A stretch of DNA of 60,831 nucleotides, taken from the IMG/VR virus record IMGVR_UViG_3300034198_016930, positions 1 through 60,831 of that record. One strand, given 5' to 3'. Under the pieces are notes generated by a model, which did not search any database, had not been told where the DNA came from, and worked only from the letters and a program-made list of their open reading frames with translations. The DNA is from a virus. Positions 7,963 to 15,268 of the stretch are shown here, one piece after another. Position numbers and translations under genes: made by a program. The first letter of the stretch is position 1. Each line of letters opens with the position of its first letter.

Positions 7963-8529
7963 CTATGCGTACTGTATTTGGGTGTGTATCTTTCCACCAG
8001 AATAGATATCGTGTTGAATTGCGATGTCTATTGACCGGCGAATTAACTTTTCCACGGCTTCGGGTGATTTGGCTTTTTTATATTCCAAAGCTTCGAGAGC
8101 TCCAAGGGCAACATCGCCACCGCTGCCAGCATAATAAACATTACGAGCCTCACGATCCCAAGAATAATCTTCAAAAATGGGGTACAAAACGCCACGGATG
8201 GACACAATTAAATTGGAATCGTGACCAGCAAAATCGCCGTCATCTTTGGCATCATAGCCAGCTTTAATAAATACTTCACGCATATCTGGGATAAAACGTT
8301 TTGTAATAAAAGAATCTAAATCTTCATTTGCACGAGGTTTTGGCGGTTTCCAACCAAACTGAGTAATGTTTCCACCACGTGAAGCTCCAGACACGGCAAT
8401 AAGAACACCGTTGTTATCAATAATTTTAGGGGTTGCAAGATCCATATAACGGCCACCTTCATCGGATGCACGGCTATCGCAGCCCATAACAGACCAGCCG
8501 TTACCCTGCACCGCAATTAGCGTTGTCAT
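7963..8529 (-). CDS. proteasome beta/HslV-like Ntn hydrolase
   Basis: A 188-aa protein. After removal of Met1 the N-terminus is TTLIAV, and with Thr2 as residue 1 the acidic residue of GCDSRAS falls exactly at position 17, as in HslV and proteasome beta subunits (catalytic Thr1 and Asp17). TPKII supplies the lysine near position 33-34, and AGSGGDVALGALEAL (134-148) matches the conserved Ser-Gly-Gly loop and following helix. The length is close to HslV (~175 aa). There is no propeptide. It should assemble into a ring and hydrolyse peptides. No unfoldase gene is evident in the window, so it may use a host ATPase or act on phage precursors. Confidence 0.75.
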   Translation of the reverse strand: MTTLIAVQGNGWSVMGCDSRASDEGGRYMDLATPKIIDNNGVLIAVSGASRGGNITQFGWKPPKPRANEDLDSFITKRFIPDMREVFIKAGYDAKDDGDFAGHDSNLIVSIRGVLYPIFEDYSWDREARNVYYAGSGGDVALGALEALEYKKAKSPEAVEKLIRRSIDIAIQHDIYSGGKIHTQIQYA

Positions 8530-8544
8530 TACTATCCCCTGTCG

Positions 8545-8826
8545 TTACATGATGTTTCGGTCAGATAAAGCATTCCTTATTTCGGTAGCTCTTTGTGAGC
8601 TATCCGAACTGTTACTTTGTTGAAGTTTGCCAAGCAAGGTGTTTGCTAAGTCATCTTCAATGAGAAAATCTGACACTTCTCTGCTACCCGCTTTAATATC
8701 TGATCGCAAAGCTGCTCTAGAAATAACCATAGCAGCGCTGATATCAGCTGTAGCTGACCATGATCCATCAAACTCTTTTACAACTAAAAAAGCTGTTTCA
8801 GCATCTGGTTTTAATTCATCCGTCAT
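8545..8826 (-). CDS. hypothetical protein
   Basis: A 93-aa unknown protein. The N-terminal half looks like a small beta-rich domain (AFLVVKEFDGSWSATADIS) and the C-terminal half is helical and acidic. The start overlaps the upstream gene's stop (ATGA) and the gene lies just before the Ntn hydrolase, so co-expression with it is likely. No motif was recognised. Confidence 0.6.
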   Translation of the reverse strand: MTDELKPDAETAFLVVKEFDGSWSATADISAAMVISRAALRSDIKAGSREVSDFLIEDDLANTLLGKLQQSNSSDSSQRATEIRNALSDRNIM

Positions 8827-9365
8827 TTGTATAACCCACGCTCTTTGTTATGCTGCATCATGTTAAATGATTTAACTGGGCAAAAATCACATAAATGAAA
8901 ACTTGGTAATTTTTCTCCGGACAAACCGGCTTCACGACGTTCTGCTTTCATAACGTCAATCTTAATTAACTTAGCACCAGATTTATAATCTGGGCATTGA
9001 CCCTCAGGCTTGTTATGTTGTTGAAAACACTTCATGGCGTCAGCTGAATAATTATCTTTAGCTGCATAAACATCTGCACCTAAACCCTGTCCTCCAAGGC
9101 CCTCAAGTACCTGAGCATGGATCTGCTTACGTCCGGTATCGCTTGCCCATACGGCAAAATCAACGTCAAATAACACGCCTTTATGTGGCTGTGGACGTTG
9201 GTGTTTTTCTAAAGCTAACGCTAAATAAGGGTTATTTTCTTGATGTTTAATTGGGTAGCGCTCATCAACTGGAATTTCTTCCATTGTGGAGCACTCTTTA
9301 CATGCAAGAACAAGAATGCGATGTTCATCTTTTTTATTGGCAAGGGTGCCTAGATCAATTACCAT
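8823..9365 (-). CDS. hypothetical cysteine-rich protein
   Basis: A 180-aa protein not assigned to a family. It contains CKEC (22-25), two single cysteines in the middle (C-x10-C) and CDFC near the C-terminus, a spacing that could coordinate one or two zinc ions or an Fe-S cluster. The middle (VLFDVDFAVWASDTGRKQIHAQVLEGLGGQG) looks globular. It heads a short run that also includes the Ntn hydrolase and the nucleotidyltransferase-like gene. Confidence 0.6.
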   Translation of the reverse strand: MVIDLGTLANKKDEHRILVLACKECSTMEEIPVDERYPIKHQENNPYLALALEKHQRPQPHKGVLFDVDFAVWASDTGRKQIHAQVLEGLGGQGLGADVYAAKDNYSADAMKCFQQHNKPEGQCPDYKSGAKLIKIDVMKAERREAGLSGEKLPSFHLCDFCPVKSFNMMQHNKERGLYK

Positions 9366-9412
9366 TCCCCGAGCCTACCCTATTAAGGGCTAAATGCAAA
9401 ATGTCCTATTTG

Positions 9413-9649
9413 TTAGTCTTTTGTACGCTTAACGTTACGGCTAGCCATACCAAAGGTGTTTGGGTGGCTTTCCGGAGTCATAATTTTATCCATTGAAATA
9501 GGGCGAGCGGTTTTATCCCCTGCCAGGAAAGCACGACGATGTTCAACCTCTGATCGGCTATCACGGCCGGACTCTTTAATCAAAGCATCGATCTTAGCTC
9601 TGCGAGCTTCTTTATCTGGATCCGGTAGCTGTGTTGGTTCAGTATTCAT
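9413..9649 (-). CDS. hypothetical small protein
   Basis: A 78-aa hydrophilic protein, highly charged (EARRAKIDALIKESGRDSR). Its ATG overlaps the stop of the upstream 57-aa gene (TAATG). It belongs to a string of small genes from 11533 to 9413 with strongly basic, poorly ordered products. No function can be inferred. Confidence 0.6.
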   Translation of the reverse strand: MNTEPTQLPDPDKEARRAKIDALIKESGRDSRSEVEHRRAFLAGDKTARPISMDKIMTPESHPNTFGMASRNVKRTKD

Positions 9650-9822
9650 TACTTCGCTCTTTTCGCTGCTCGTTCAGCAAGTTTGGCAGGTGAATAACCA
9701 CCAGTACCTTTTTTCTTGCTGCCTTGAACCTTAGGGTTTTTCTTCCACGCTTTACCGTTTGGACGGTCGTCGTTTCTAGATGGGCCTTTGCGAATTCCTC
9801 CGCCACCCTTGCCTGCTGCCAT
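9649..9822 (-). CDS. 57-aa basic glycine-rich protein
   Basis: An ORF found between the longer genes. It is rich in Gly, Lys and Arg (AAGKGGGGIRKGPSRNDD and KGTGGYSPAKLAERAAKR), with predicted pI well above 10. The composition suggests nucleic-acid binding or a disordered virion/host-interaction peptide. The TAA stop overlaps the next ATG. A longer ORF in another frame over the same bases is rejected because this frame is coupled to both neighbours. Confidence 0.65.
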   Translation of the reverse strand: MAAGKGGGGIRKGPSRNDDRPNGKAWKKNPKVQGSKKKGTGGYSPAKLAERAAKRAK

Positions 9823-9831
9823 GTTGTAATC

Positions 9832-9999
9832 CTACTCTGAATGTATTCCAGCGCCAAAACCCTTTACGGTTATTCTTGGGCGCTCTTGATAAGCTTTTGT
9901 TTTAGCGTCGCTATCTGATTTAGTTACAACACCGTTTTGTTGTTCTTCGTAAGATTGACCCTTAAAATCAGGTTTAAACTGTGAAGGGTCAGACTTCAT
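9832..9999 (-). CDS. 55-aa hypothetical protein
   Basis: A small ORF in the gap between two genes, starting at an ATG that overlaps the preceding TAA (TAATG) and ending 9 nt before the next start. It is hydrophilic (DFKGQSYEEQQNGVVTKS) with a short glycine-rich end. Its conserved spacing in the small-gene array supports translation; the function is unknown. Confidence 0.6.
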   Translation of the reverse strand: MKSDPSQFKPDFKGQSYEEQQNGVVTKSDSDAKTKAYQERPRITVKGFGAGIHSE

Positions 10000-10208
10000 T
10001 AGTTACCTGCTGGGTTAACTTGTGAAGTTTCCTCTGAATTAATAAAACCGTAGTTCATATATGGGTGCAATCCTGCACGGTTCTTAACTACGATCTGGTC
10101 ACCCATGCCTGCAGCAACTTCTGTATTCGGACGGCGCTTGCGGTACTTGCCGTCAGTTGTGCCCTCGATGAGTGATGCACTCTCTGAGCGAGCTTTGCGA
10201 ACTGTCAT
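9999..10208 (-). CDS. hypothetical small protein
   Basis: A 69-aa basic protein. The start at ATG 10208 overlaps the upstream stop, so the 16-residue longer version is rejected. It contains an Arg-rich N-terminal third (RKARSES; YRKRRPNTE) and a tail ending PAGN. No motif was recognised. It is part of the coupled small-gene array. Confidence 0.6.
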   Translation of the reverse strand: MTVRKARSESASLIEGTTDGKYRKRRPNTEVAAGMGDQIVVKNRAGLHPYMNYGFINSEETSQVNPAGN

Positions 10209-10441
10209 TATGCCATCCGTCCTTTTACTAGTTTTGCCTGCTTGCGTCGTGTGCAATTAGGGCATGTACCCTTTGAATACAACGCTTCGACTGGGTTCAT
10301 TGATAAACCACATTCGATGCAAGGCTTGGATCCATTATAGTAGGTTTTCTTCAAATCTTGTTGCGTTTCTAGGCTTACATCACTAGCACCGGACATACCT
10401 TCACCGGTTGAATCAGTAAGTAGTCCTGGGTCGCTTTTCAT
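10208..10441 (-). CDS. zinc-ribbon protein
   Basis: A 77-aa protein with a disordered N-terminal half and a C-terminal zinc ribbon: CIECG, then about 17 residues, then CPNC. It ends in a basic tail (RRKQAKLVKG) that could contact nucleic acid. ATG 10441 overlaps the upstream stop (TAATG). Likely a DNA/RNA or protein-binding adaptor. Confidence 0.7.
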   Translation of the reverse strand: MKSDPGLLTDSTGEGMSGASDVSLETQQDLKKTYYNGSKPCIECGLSMNPVEALYSKGTCPNCTRRKQAKLVKGRMA

Positions 10442-10641
10442 TAAACAGCCTTCCAATTTACTTTAGAACCTTTAGCAGGTTTTGCTTCACCGTAATTAGC
10501 TAGGTGCTTACCCACAGCTTTCTTTTTATCTGCTCCCGTAGCAAGGCTAGGAAACCTTTGCTCGGCAGTATCGCCAGATTCCATCTGCCAACTGATAATG
10601 TGGTCTTTACCCTCATCAAAATCTGCGTTATTGCGTCCCAT
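10441..10641 (-). CDS. hypothetical small protein
   Basis: A 66-aa hydrophilic protein, coupled by TAATG overlaps on both sides. The second half is lysine-rich (ADKKKAVGKHLANYGEAKPAK). No motif was recognised. Confidence 0.6.
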   Translation of the reverse strand: MGRNNADFDEGKDHIISWQMESGDTAEQRFPSLATGADKKKAVGKHLANYGEAKPAKGSKVNWKAV

Positions 10642-10997
10642 TAGACGGAACCTCCTAAGGTGTTTCGGCTAGTTGACTCTGTGGTCGTAGGCTCACCAGA
10701 GTAATCGTGACGCTGGTTAGGACGGCCCTTAAGCTCAATAATATCCTTAATTCCATATTCTTCCGTGGTGTAACCATACCGATCGGGAAACATATCAATC
10801 TGAGGAATGTTTGGACGAACAAACTCTTGGATCTCTTCACTGCTCATGTTATGGACAGCCATAGCTTGGCTAACTAAACGCTCTGAGTTGCTTTGAAATG
10901 GTCCAAGGTACTCTTGGGGTGGAAAAGCTGCTTGAACCGGAACGTTTACCTGATCCCAAGCACGGTAGTTGTATTTGCCATCTGAGTGTCTTGTCAT
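10641..10997 (-). CDS. hypothetical protein
   Basis: A 118-aa unknown soluble protein. It is proline- and aromatic-rich at the N-terminus (YNYRAWDQVNVPVQAAFPP), has a central helix (ERLVSQAMAVHNMSSEEIQEF) and a disordered Ser/Thr tail. It could be a structural or scaffold-like phage protein. It is coupled to both neighbours by overlapping start and stop codons. Confidence 0.6.
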   Translation of the reverse strand: MTRHSDGKYNYRAWDQVNVPVQAAFPPQEYLGPFQSNSERLVSQAMAVHNMSSEEIQEFVRPNIPQIDMFPDRYGYTTEEYGIKDIIELKGRPNQRHDYSGEPTTTESTSRNTLGGSV

Positions 10998-11533
10998 TAT
11001 GCCCAGCTTGGTCTCATGCGTGAGTATTGATCTACACGACGCTTGTTAATGACCATAGGCGAATCGCTGCGTACGTTAGGACCAGCTTTGCCATCGTTAG
11101 TTAAGTGTGGCGCTGGTGCTAGCTTTGCAGCTTCTGAATAACGCTTGGTCATAATGACGTTTCCAACTTGCTGACCACGCATCTGGCGCTTAATGCCACG
11201 ATCTGGTGCAAAGCCTTCTGGATAATAATAATCGCTTGGATCAATACGTTCACCACGGTGAACACCACGTTGATAGGAACGTTGTCCTACACGTGTCTTC
11301 ATGCTATCAAGCATGCCCTCAGACTGGCTTTGACGACCACGATCATCACGACGTGTTCGTATAGTTCCTAAGTAACCGTCTGGATATTCAGCTGATGGTT
11401 CTCTACCAACACCAATACGAAGCTGATCTAATTCTGATCTTGCTACAGGAGTACCACCACCGCCGTAAACGGTATTGGTTCCGTACATGCCATTAGCACC
11501 AAGGTTTTGTACGTTTTGATGTGTGTTTGGCAT
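10997..11533 (-). CDS. hypothetical basic protein heading the small-gene array
   Basis: A 178-aa protein rich in Arg, Gly, Tyr and Asn, largely predicted disordered (QNLGANGMYGTNTVYGGGGT; RTRRDDRGRQSQ). It is the first gene after a terminator on the minus strand, so it probably has its own promoter in the 50-nt gap upstream. The composition fits a virion-associated or nucleic-acid-binding protein; no family was recognised. Confidence 0.6.
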   Translation of the reverse strand: MPNTHQNVQNLGANGMYGTNTVYGGGGTPVARSELDQLRIGVGREPSAEYPDGYLGTIRTRRDDRGRQSQSEGMLDSMKTRVGQRSYQRGVHRGERIDPSDYYYPEGFAPDRGIKRQMRGQQVGNVIMTKRYSEAAKLAPAPHLTNDGKAGPNVRSDSPMVINKRRVDQYSRMRPSWA

Positions 11534-11570
11534 TTACCTATTGTACTTTCATTGAAGTCAATATTAATTA

Positions 11571-11626
11571 CTAAAAAAGAAGTGACCCCTCCGGGTGCGC
11601 TTGGTTAACAGAGGCGTGGAGGGGTC
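11571..11626 (-). terminator. intrinsic terminator
   Basis: On the minus strand GACCCCTCC (11626-11618) pairs with GGAGGGGTC (11592-11584) across a 25-nt loop, followed by ACTTCTTTTTT. It lies just after the stop of the gene at 11639-11965 and separates two minus-strand transcription units. Confidence 0.75.
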
Positions 11627-11638
11627 GTGCCTCGCTTC

Positions 11639-11965
11639 TTAGCGGGCCATTTCGCTCATGCCAGCCTTGAAATTAGGCGCTGAGCGTTTTGTCGCTGCTG
11701 GAATAATTTTTCCGTTAGCTTGTGTATGGCCAGCTGCAGGCTCGTGATGAGCAGGCATCTTGGCTTTAATTCCGTAAGAAGCGCCACCTGTAGCTTTAAC
11801 ATGTGAACGATGACCGGTTGTACCGGTTGCGCCACCTGCTGCAGTGTTCTTCTTCTTAACTAGTGTGCCTTTTTCAGGCTTTGGTGCAATAGTCTTTGGA
11901 GCGCTGCCGGCACCTGTTGAGGTAGGGGCAATTGGTGCGCTGTTCTTGAACTCGTTTTTAGTCAT
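11639..11965 (-). CDS. basic Ala/Gly/Lys-rich hypothetical protein
   Basis: A 108-aa low-complexity protein (SAPIAPTSTGAGSAPKTI; KKKNTAAGGATGTTGHRS), with high Lys/His/Ala/Gly content and no hydrophobic core. ATG 11965 was chosen; the upstream part of the open frame runs through the SpoVS-like gene. It resembles histone-tail-like or internal DNA-associated virion proteins in composition only. It is followed by a terminator and lies 50 nt after the SpoVS-like gene. Confidence 0.55.
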   Translation of the reverse strand: MTKNEFKNSAPIAPTSTGAGSAPKTIAPKPEKGTLVKKKNTAAGGATGTTGHRSHVKATGGASYGIKAKMPAHHEPAAGHTQANGKIIPAATKRSAPNFKAGMSEMAR

Positions 11966-12014
11966 TTGTTTCCTTTGGCCGAAGGTATCTACAAGGATAC
12001 GACTTATTGGTTTA

Positions 12015-12293
12015 CTACAATGCCTTAACGTCAAATACCATGGCTGAAATGTCGCCGTCGTGAGATTTAATAGTGGCAAACCCCGGAATACAAACCAAAT
12101 CGATGCCTCTAGGGGCTGTGTAGCCACGGGCAATGGCAATAGCTTTAACTGCTTGGTTAACAGCACCTGCTCCTACAGCTCTGATCTTGCAGCTGCGGGT
12201 GTCATAGACACTGTGAGCAATAGCGGAAGCTACGGATTGTGGGTTTGAGCTGGCTCCTACACGCAGGATGCCGTCAGCTAAATCTTCTGTCAT
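12015..12293 (-). CDS. spoVS: SpoVS-like protein (Alba-like fold)
   Basis: A 92-aa protein that matches the SpoVS family along its whole length: ASSNPQSVASAIAH near the N-terminus, RAVGAGAVNQAVKAIAIARG (38-57) as the family core, then IDLVCIPGF and a final strand. SpoVS is a small single-domain protein needed for sporulation septation in Bacillus and belongs to the Alba-like DNA/RNA-binding fold. In a phage it probably binds nucleic acid or modulates host development. AAGGAG lies 6 nt upstream of the ATG, and the 72-nt gap upstream holds a GTTCTAGAAC palindrome. Confidence 0.85.
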   Translation of the reverse strand: MTEDLADGILRVGASSNPQSVASAIAHSVYDTRSCKIRAVGAGAVNQAVKAIAIARGYTAPRGIDLVCIPGFATIKSHDGDISAMVFDVKAL

Positions 12294-12342
12294 TTTATGC
12301 TCCTTGGGTTACGAATGGTGGTTCTCCCAAAGGAAATTATGC

Positions 12343-12352
12343 GTTCTAGAAC
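12343..12352. repeat. 10-bp palindrome upstream of the SpoVS-like gene
   Basis: GTTCTAGAAC is a perfect palindrome 50 nt upstream of the SpoVS-like ATG, in one of the rare gaps between minus-strand genes. CATAAT just downstream resembles a -10 box, but there is no good -35 box. It may be an operator; the evidence is limited to symmetry and location. Confidence 0.35.
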
Positions 12353-12365
12353 ACAATTAAAAAGG

Positions 12366-12575
12366 CTAAACGTCCTTACGCCAATGTAAATAAGATCGAA
12401 TATACGTGGCTGCATACGCCAAAGAAGCAAATATAAACCCATATTGTTTGGTAGTTATGGCATAAACCATCCATAAACACTCATTAAAGCAAAGGACAAA
12501 CCAACCCCATATGGTCTTACGACCAACAAAATAAATTCCCGTAACTCCAATTACAGCTAATACCCAAGACCACAT
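12366..12575 (-). CDS. small integral membrane protein (three predicted TM segments)
   Basis: A 69-aa protein, mostly hydrophobic, with segments at about 2-16, 22-40 and 44-60 (WSWVLAVIGVTGIYFVG; WGWFVLCFNECLWMVYAI; FGFIFASLAYAAT-like) and a basic C-terminal tail. ATG 12575 overlaps the upstream stop (TAATG). The arrangement recalls small PnuC-like or uncharacterised actinophage membrane proteins. Roles could be superinfection exclusion, transport or lysis support; none is demonstrated. Confidence 0.6.
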   Translation of the reverse strand: MWSWVLAVIGVTGIYFVGRKTIWGWFVLCFNECLWMVYAITTKQYGFIFASLAYAATYIRSYLHWRKDV

Positions 12576-12787
12576 TATGGTCGGTCTAACGGAGTCGGAG
12601 CTGTGGCATAGGTACCACAAATGGCACATTCCATAGGCAAAAGGTATGAAGATATCTCGTAATCGGCAAATGAAACTTTAAGGTTCCAAAGGTTGCTTTC
12701 GCATTTAGGACATTCATGATGGATCTCATGTTCATGATCCATGTTGCCCGTATAGTCGGGCTTTATTTCTCTGACGGATCTAGCCAT
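12575..12787 (-). CDS. zinc-ribbon protein
   Basis: A 70-aa protein with CPKC and, about 24 residues later, CAIC, flanked by a His-rich stretch (DHEHEIHHE). This is a compact zinc ribbon. It overlaps the upstream gene by 25 nt and its stop overlaps the membrane protein start. The function is unknown. Confidence 0.65.
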   Translation of the reverse strand: MARSVREIKPDYTGNMDHEHEIHHECPKCESNLWNLKVSFADYEISSYLLPMECAICGTYATAPTPLDRP

Positions 12788-12990
12788 GCTGCCCTAAAGT
12801 CAACTAGTACGTGATAAGCAATTTCGCAGTAAATCTGCATGTTCATAATAAGATCTTCTGGGTGATGCAATTCATTTTTGCCAGCAGAGCCCCAATTCTT
12901 ATTGATGTACTCTTTCATTCCGGGCAATATGGTTTCAATAAACTCATCAGAAGTCATATAACCAGCTGCACGAAGATCTTTTTTACTCAT
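12763..12990 (-). CDS. hypothetical small helical protein
   Basis: A 75-aa protein. ATG 12990 overlaps the stop of the FmdB-like gene (ATGA), which excludes the slightly longer version. It is mainly helical (DEFIETILPGMKEYINKNW; LIMNMQIYCEIAYHVL) with conserved-looking aromatic residues. No family was recognised. Confidence 0.6.
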   Translation of the reverse strand: MSKKDLRAAGYMTSDEFIETILPGMKEYINKNWGSAGKNELHHPEDLIMNMQIYCEIAYHVLVDFRAAWLDPSEK

Positions 12991-13154
12991 TGTCCGCCCC
13001 ACCCTCCGCCTTTAAAATGCACTGCGGGTGGTGTCCAAACTTTAGTCATAAAACTACCGCACCTATCACATGCTGGTCGGTCAGCTGAATCAACAGATAA
13101 ATGCATTTCAACCGTGCTGTCGCAGGGCAAGCATGTGAAGTCGTATCTAGGCAT
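12987..13154 (-). CDS. FmdB-type zinc-ribbon protein
   Basis: A 55-aa ORF found in an apparent gap. It begins MPRYDFTCLPCD, has a second pair CDRCG, and ends with an FKGGGWGG motif, all in the order seen in the FmdB/CxxC-zinc-ribbon family of short proteins common in Actinobacteria and their phages. It is coupled on both sides (TAATG and ATGA). Probably a regulatory or adaptor protein. Confidence 0.75.
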   Translation of the reverse strand: MPRYDFTCLPCDSTVEMHLSVDSADRPACDRCGSFMTKVWTPPAVHFKGGGWGGQ

Positions 13155-13357
13155 TAATCAGATCCTAACAATTTAATATGAAAATTACATGGATCATGTC
13201 CTTCTGAAAATTCTTCATCTTGATAGTCGCTCAAAGGTCCACCATCATGAGTGCAGCAAAAAGTTTCAGAAACCCAACCACGGGTTACCCCATTTTTTAA
13301 CCAAATTTGGCGTTCCGCTTCTTCCTTCTCAGACAATGTTGGTTCTATTTGTCCCAT
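13154..13357 (-). CDS. hypothetical small protein
   Basis: A 67-aa acidic protein with a helical N-terminus (LSEKEEAERQIWLKNG) and a CC pair plus a later Cys and several His, which could form a metal site. It sits directly downstream of the RuvC-like gene with no gap. The function is unknown. Confidence 0.6.
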   Translation of the reverse strand: MGQIEPTLSEKEEAERQIWLKNGVTRGWVSETFCCTHDGGPLSDYQDEEFSEGHDPCNFHIKLLGSD

Positions 13358-13927
13358 TTATCTCTCCCTATAATCAGCGCCGGACATTTTTTTATAAATA
13401 TCTTGTTCATACTCAGCTTTACCTTTACCGGCAACCAAATGAGCTAAACCAAAAGAGTCTGCTGCGTTGTCGTCGGGGAACTCTACGCCCCACTTTTTGT
13501 ATACCTGTAGCAGTATTTGTGCTTTCTGAACACCAGTACCACGCCCAGTTACATATTTTTTCAATACAGTTGGAGGTACGATCATTGGATACTTACCGTC
13601 ATTTAAAAACTCTAAGTTTCTGAGCTCTACCTTGACGATACCTCCTAGCTCACCAAGCATGTTTGCCATCTGTGATCCAAAAGCGTAGCCCTCAATAGCA
13701 ACGTCTTTAATTGGATTAGTTTCGCTAACATCCAACATAGTTTCTTGAACATGGTCTTTGATTTCAATCAAACGATCTACGCCACGAGTATCAAACCTAG
13801 CCACAGTTGTTGTATAGCTATTGTCTTTGCCTAAAAACGTTATAGCAAATCCACTATATGACTGATCAATGCCTACATATGTATTAAGTCCTGGTGTTAC
13901 GCCCGGACCAAATGACTTTAGTTTCAT
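13358..13927 (-). CDS. RuvC-like Holliday-junction resolvase
   Basis: A 189-aa RNase H-fold nuclease. The first acidic residue is in VGIDQSYSGFAI (D21), the second in AIEGYAFGS (E79), and the last pair in DDNAADSFGLAH (D153 and D157), the D-E-D-D pattern of RuvC/poxvirus-type resolvases. PPTVLKKYVTGRGTGVQK supplies the conserved basic substrate-binding region. It would resolve branched recombination intermediates before packaging, along with the nearby RecA and nucleases. The start overlaps the upstream gene by 4 nt. Confidence 0.85.
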   Translation of the reverse strand: MKLKSFGPGVTPGLNTYVGIDQSYSGFAITFLGKDNSYTTTVARFDTRGVDRLIEIKDHVQETMLDVSETNPIKDVAIEGYAFGSQMANMLGELGGIVKVELRNLEFLNDGKYPMIVPPTVLKKYVTGRGTGVQKAQILLQVYKKWGVEFPDDNAADSFGLAHLVAGKGKAEYEQDIYKKMSGADYRER

Positions 13928-14424
13928 GGAATCATTCGCTGACTGCGTGACATTGCTGTTGCTCCAGCTGTGCGTCGTGTTAGTTCACGGCTAATCAAAA
14001 TTGTGCTCCGCTCTGCATTATTAACCATAACTTCAATTAACTTACGATAAGCATATACAGCGTTGTACCGCTCTTTACAATCACGAACATTTGGATCAAC
14101 CATAGTTCTTGCTTTAAGCATAGCAACAGTTTCTTTTTTATTTAAATCGTTAGCGGCTAAATACACAACGCTTTCAGCACGTTCTAAATCTGTTTCTACA
14201 TTTTTTTCATCTATCTGAGCACAAGCGTATTGAGCCGATAAGAAATTAGAAAATGCGGTTAATTCACTAAACAATTCCATAAGTTCTGAATCGTCAAGAA
14301 TTGTTACATCGCTAGGAACAGATGGTTGAACAATCTCCATGCGGGTTCTAAAATCAAAACCTTGGCCATGAAGTGAATCAATTACTGGTTGGCTTGTTCC
14401 TGCATTAATCGATAATTCGCTCAC
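13924..14424 (-). CDS. hypothetical helical protein in the recombination cluster
   Basis: A 166-aa protein. GTG 14424 was chosen because AGGAG lies 8 nt upstream; the longer frame runs antiparallel-like through the nuclease gene and has poor composition. The body is almost entirely helical (SELMELFSELTAFSNFLSAQ; ERAESVVYLAANDLNKKE; RYNAVYAYRKLIEVMVNN), likely a coiled-coil or helical bundle. It lies between the Cas4-like nuclease and RuvC, so a role in recombination or replication is plausible but unproven. Confidence 0.55.
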   Translation of the reverse strand: MSELSINAGTSQPVIDSLHGQGFDFRTRMEIVQPSVPSDVTILDDSELMELFSELTAFSNFLSAQYACAQIDEKNVETDLERAESVVYLAANDLNKKETVAMLKARTMVDPNVRDCKERYNAVYAYRKLIEVMVNNAERSTILISRELTRRTAGATAMSRSQRMIP

Positions 14425-15268
14425 GAAGAAGCTCCTCTTGATAGTGGTCACACTTCTTACAACCGGCTGAACCGCCGATGTTGCACATAGGAGGAATCTT
14501 AGCGTCAACGGCTTTGAGAATTTCCAAAGCTTGATCAAACAACTCAGTAACTCCGAAGTCGCTCTTTTGTACAAAGAACTCTTTAACTTCGTGTGACCAC
14601 TTAGCTTCGTATATAAATACGATTTCTTGTGGAGCATCTGGAACTTCCATAATTTCTAAAAGTTTCAAATAAATTTGTGCTTGAAGAACGTGCTCAATAA
14701 AGGGGGCTTCTAAGTTTTTCCAAGCCTCTCTGTGATCCCCATTAGCTTTAGCTAATAGATCAGGGGCATACCAACGAAACGACCCTTCCCCAAGTGTTTT
14801 AATTTCAAGAAGTAAATCTCCACCAAAACCGACTAACCAACCATCTGCTTTACCGGCAATACGGTGCATTTCGCTACGTACAGGAACTTCGTGATAAGCA
14901 ACCTCATGACCCGCTTCGTGCTCGCTTCTAATACCTGTCCACTCAAACTTGCAATCTGTACATTTCCAAATTCCTTTTATCTTGTCCATTTCGCCAAACC
15001 ACTCTTGCCAACGTGAATGAGCTGCGTGTCCTGTATCAAATACCAAACGTTTTGCTAATCCATGGTGTTCGTTTTTTGGTTCAAAACCCATTAATAAAAA
15101 ATATTGTTCACGGTGACACCATGTTTTACTTGCCATTGCCGATGGGTGAATAACTAACATATTGCGATCATCTTTAGGGCGGGCCATTAAATATCTATCT
15201 ACCTGTCCTATTACTCTGGTGCCTTTATCTGCGGATAAGAACGCTTTCAATGCACCAGATTTAATCAT
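14405..15268 (-). CDS. Cas4/RecB-like Fe-S PD-(D/E)XK exonuclease
   Basis: A 287-aa protein. The nuclease core is GKADGWLVG followed by DLLLEIKTLG (D142, E155, K157). One cysteine near the N-terminus (C51, KTWCHREQY) and three near the C-terminus (C262, C270, C273) reproduce the Cas4/AddB arrangement that holds a [4Fe-4S] cluster. A CTDC pair at 103-106 may bind a second metal. It likely resects DNA ends for RecA-dependent recombination and replication. It is coupled to the WhiB gene by an ATGA overlap. Confidence 0.85.
   Translation of the reverse strand: MIKSGALKAFLSADKGTRVIGQVDRYLMARPKDDRNMLVIHPSAMASKTWCHREQYFLLMGFEPKNEHHGLAKRLVFDTGHAAHSRWQEWFGEMDKIKGIWKCTDCKFEWTGIRSEHEAGHEVAYHEVPVRSEMHRIAGKADGWLVGFGGDLLLEIKTLGEGSFRWYAPDLLAKANGDHREAWKNLEAPFIEHVLQAQIYLKLLEIMEVPDAPQEIVFIYEAKWSHEVKEFFVQKSDFGVTELFDQALEILKAVDAKIPPMCNIGGSAGCKKCDHYQEELLRERIID

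Noticed and set aside
9639-9857. 72-aa minus-strand ORF in the small-gene array
   Set aside because: The 57-aa and 55-aa frames over the same bases are coupled to both neighbours by TAATG overlaps and are more plausible.
12343-12352. LexA/SOS box before the SpoVS-like gene
   Set aside because: The palindrome is GTTC-TA-GAAC, which is inverted relative to the actinobacterial GAAC-N4-GTTC consensus.
14425-14637. N-terminal extension of the 166-aa recombination-cluster protein
   Set aside because: It lies inside the Cas4-like nuclease gene in another frame; the GTG at 14424 has an AGGAG site at good spacing.
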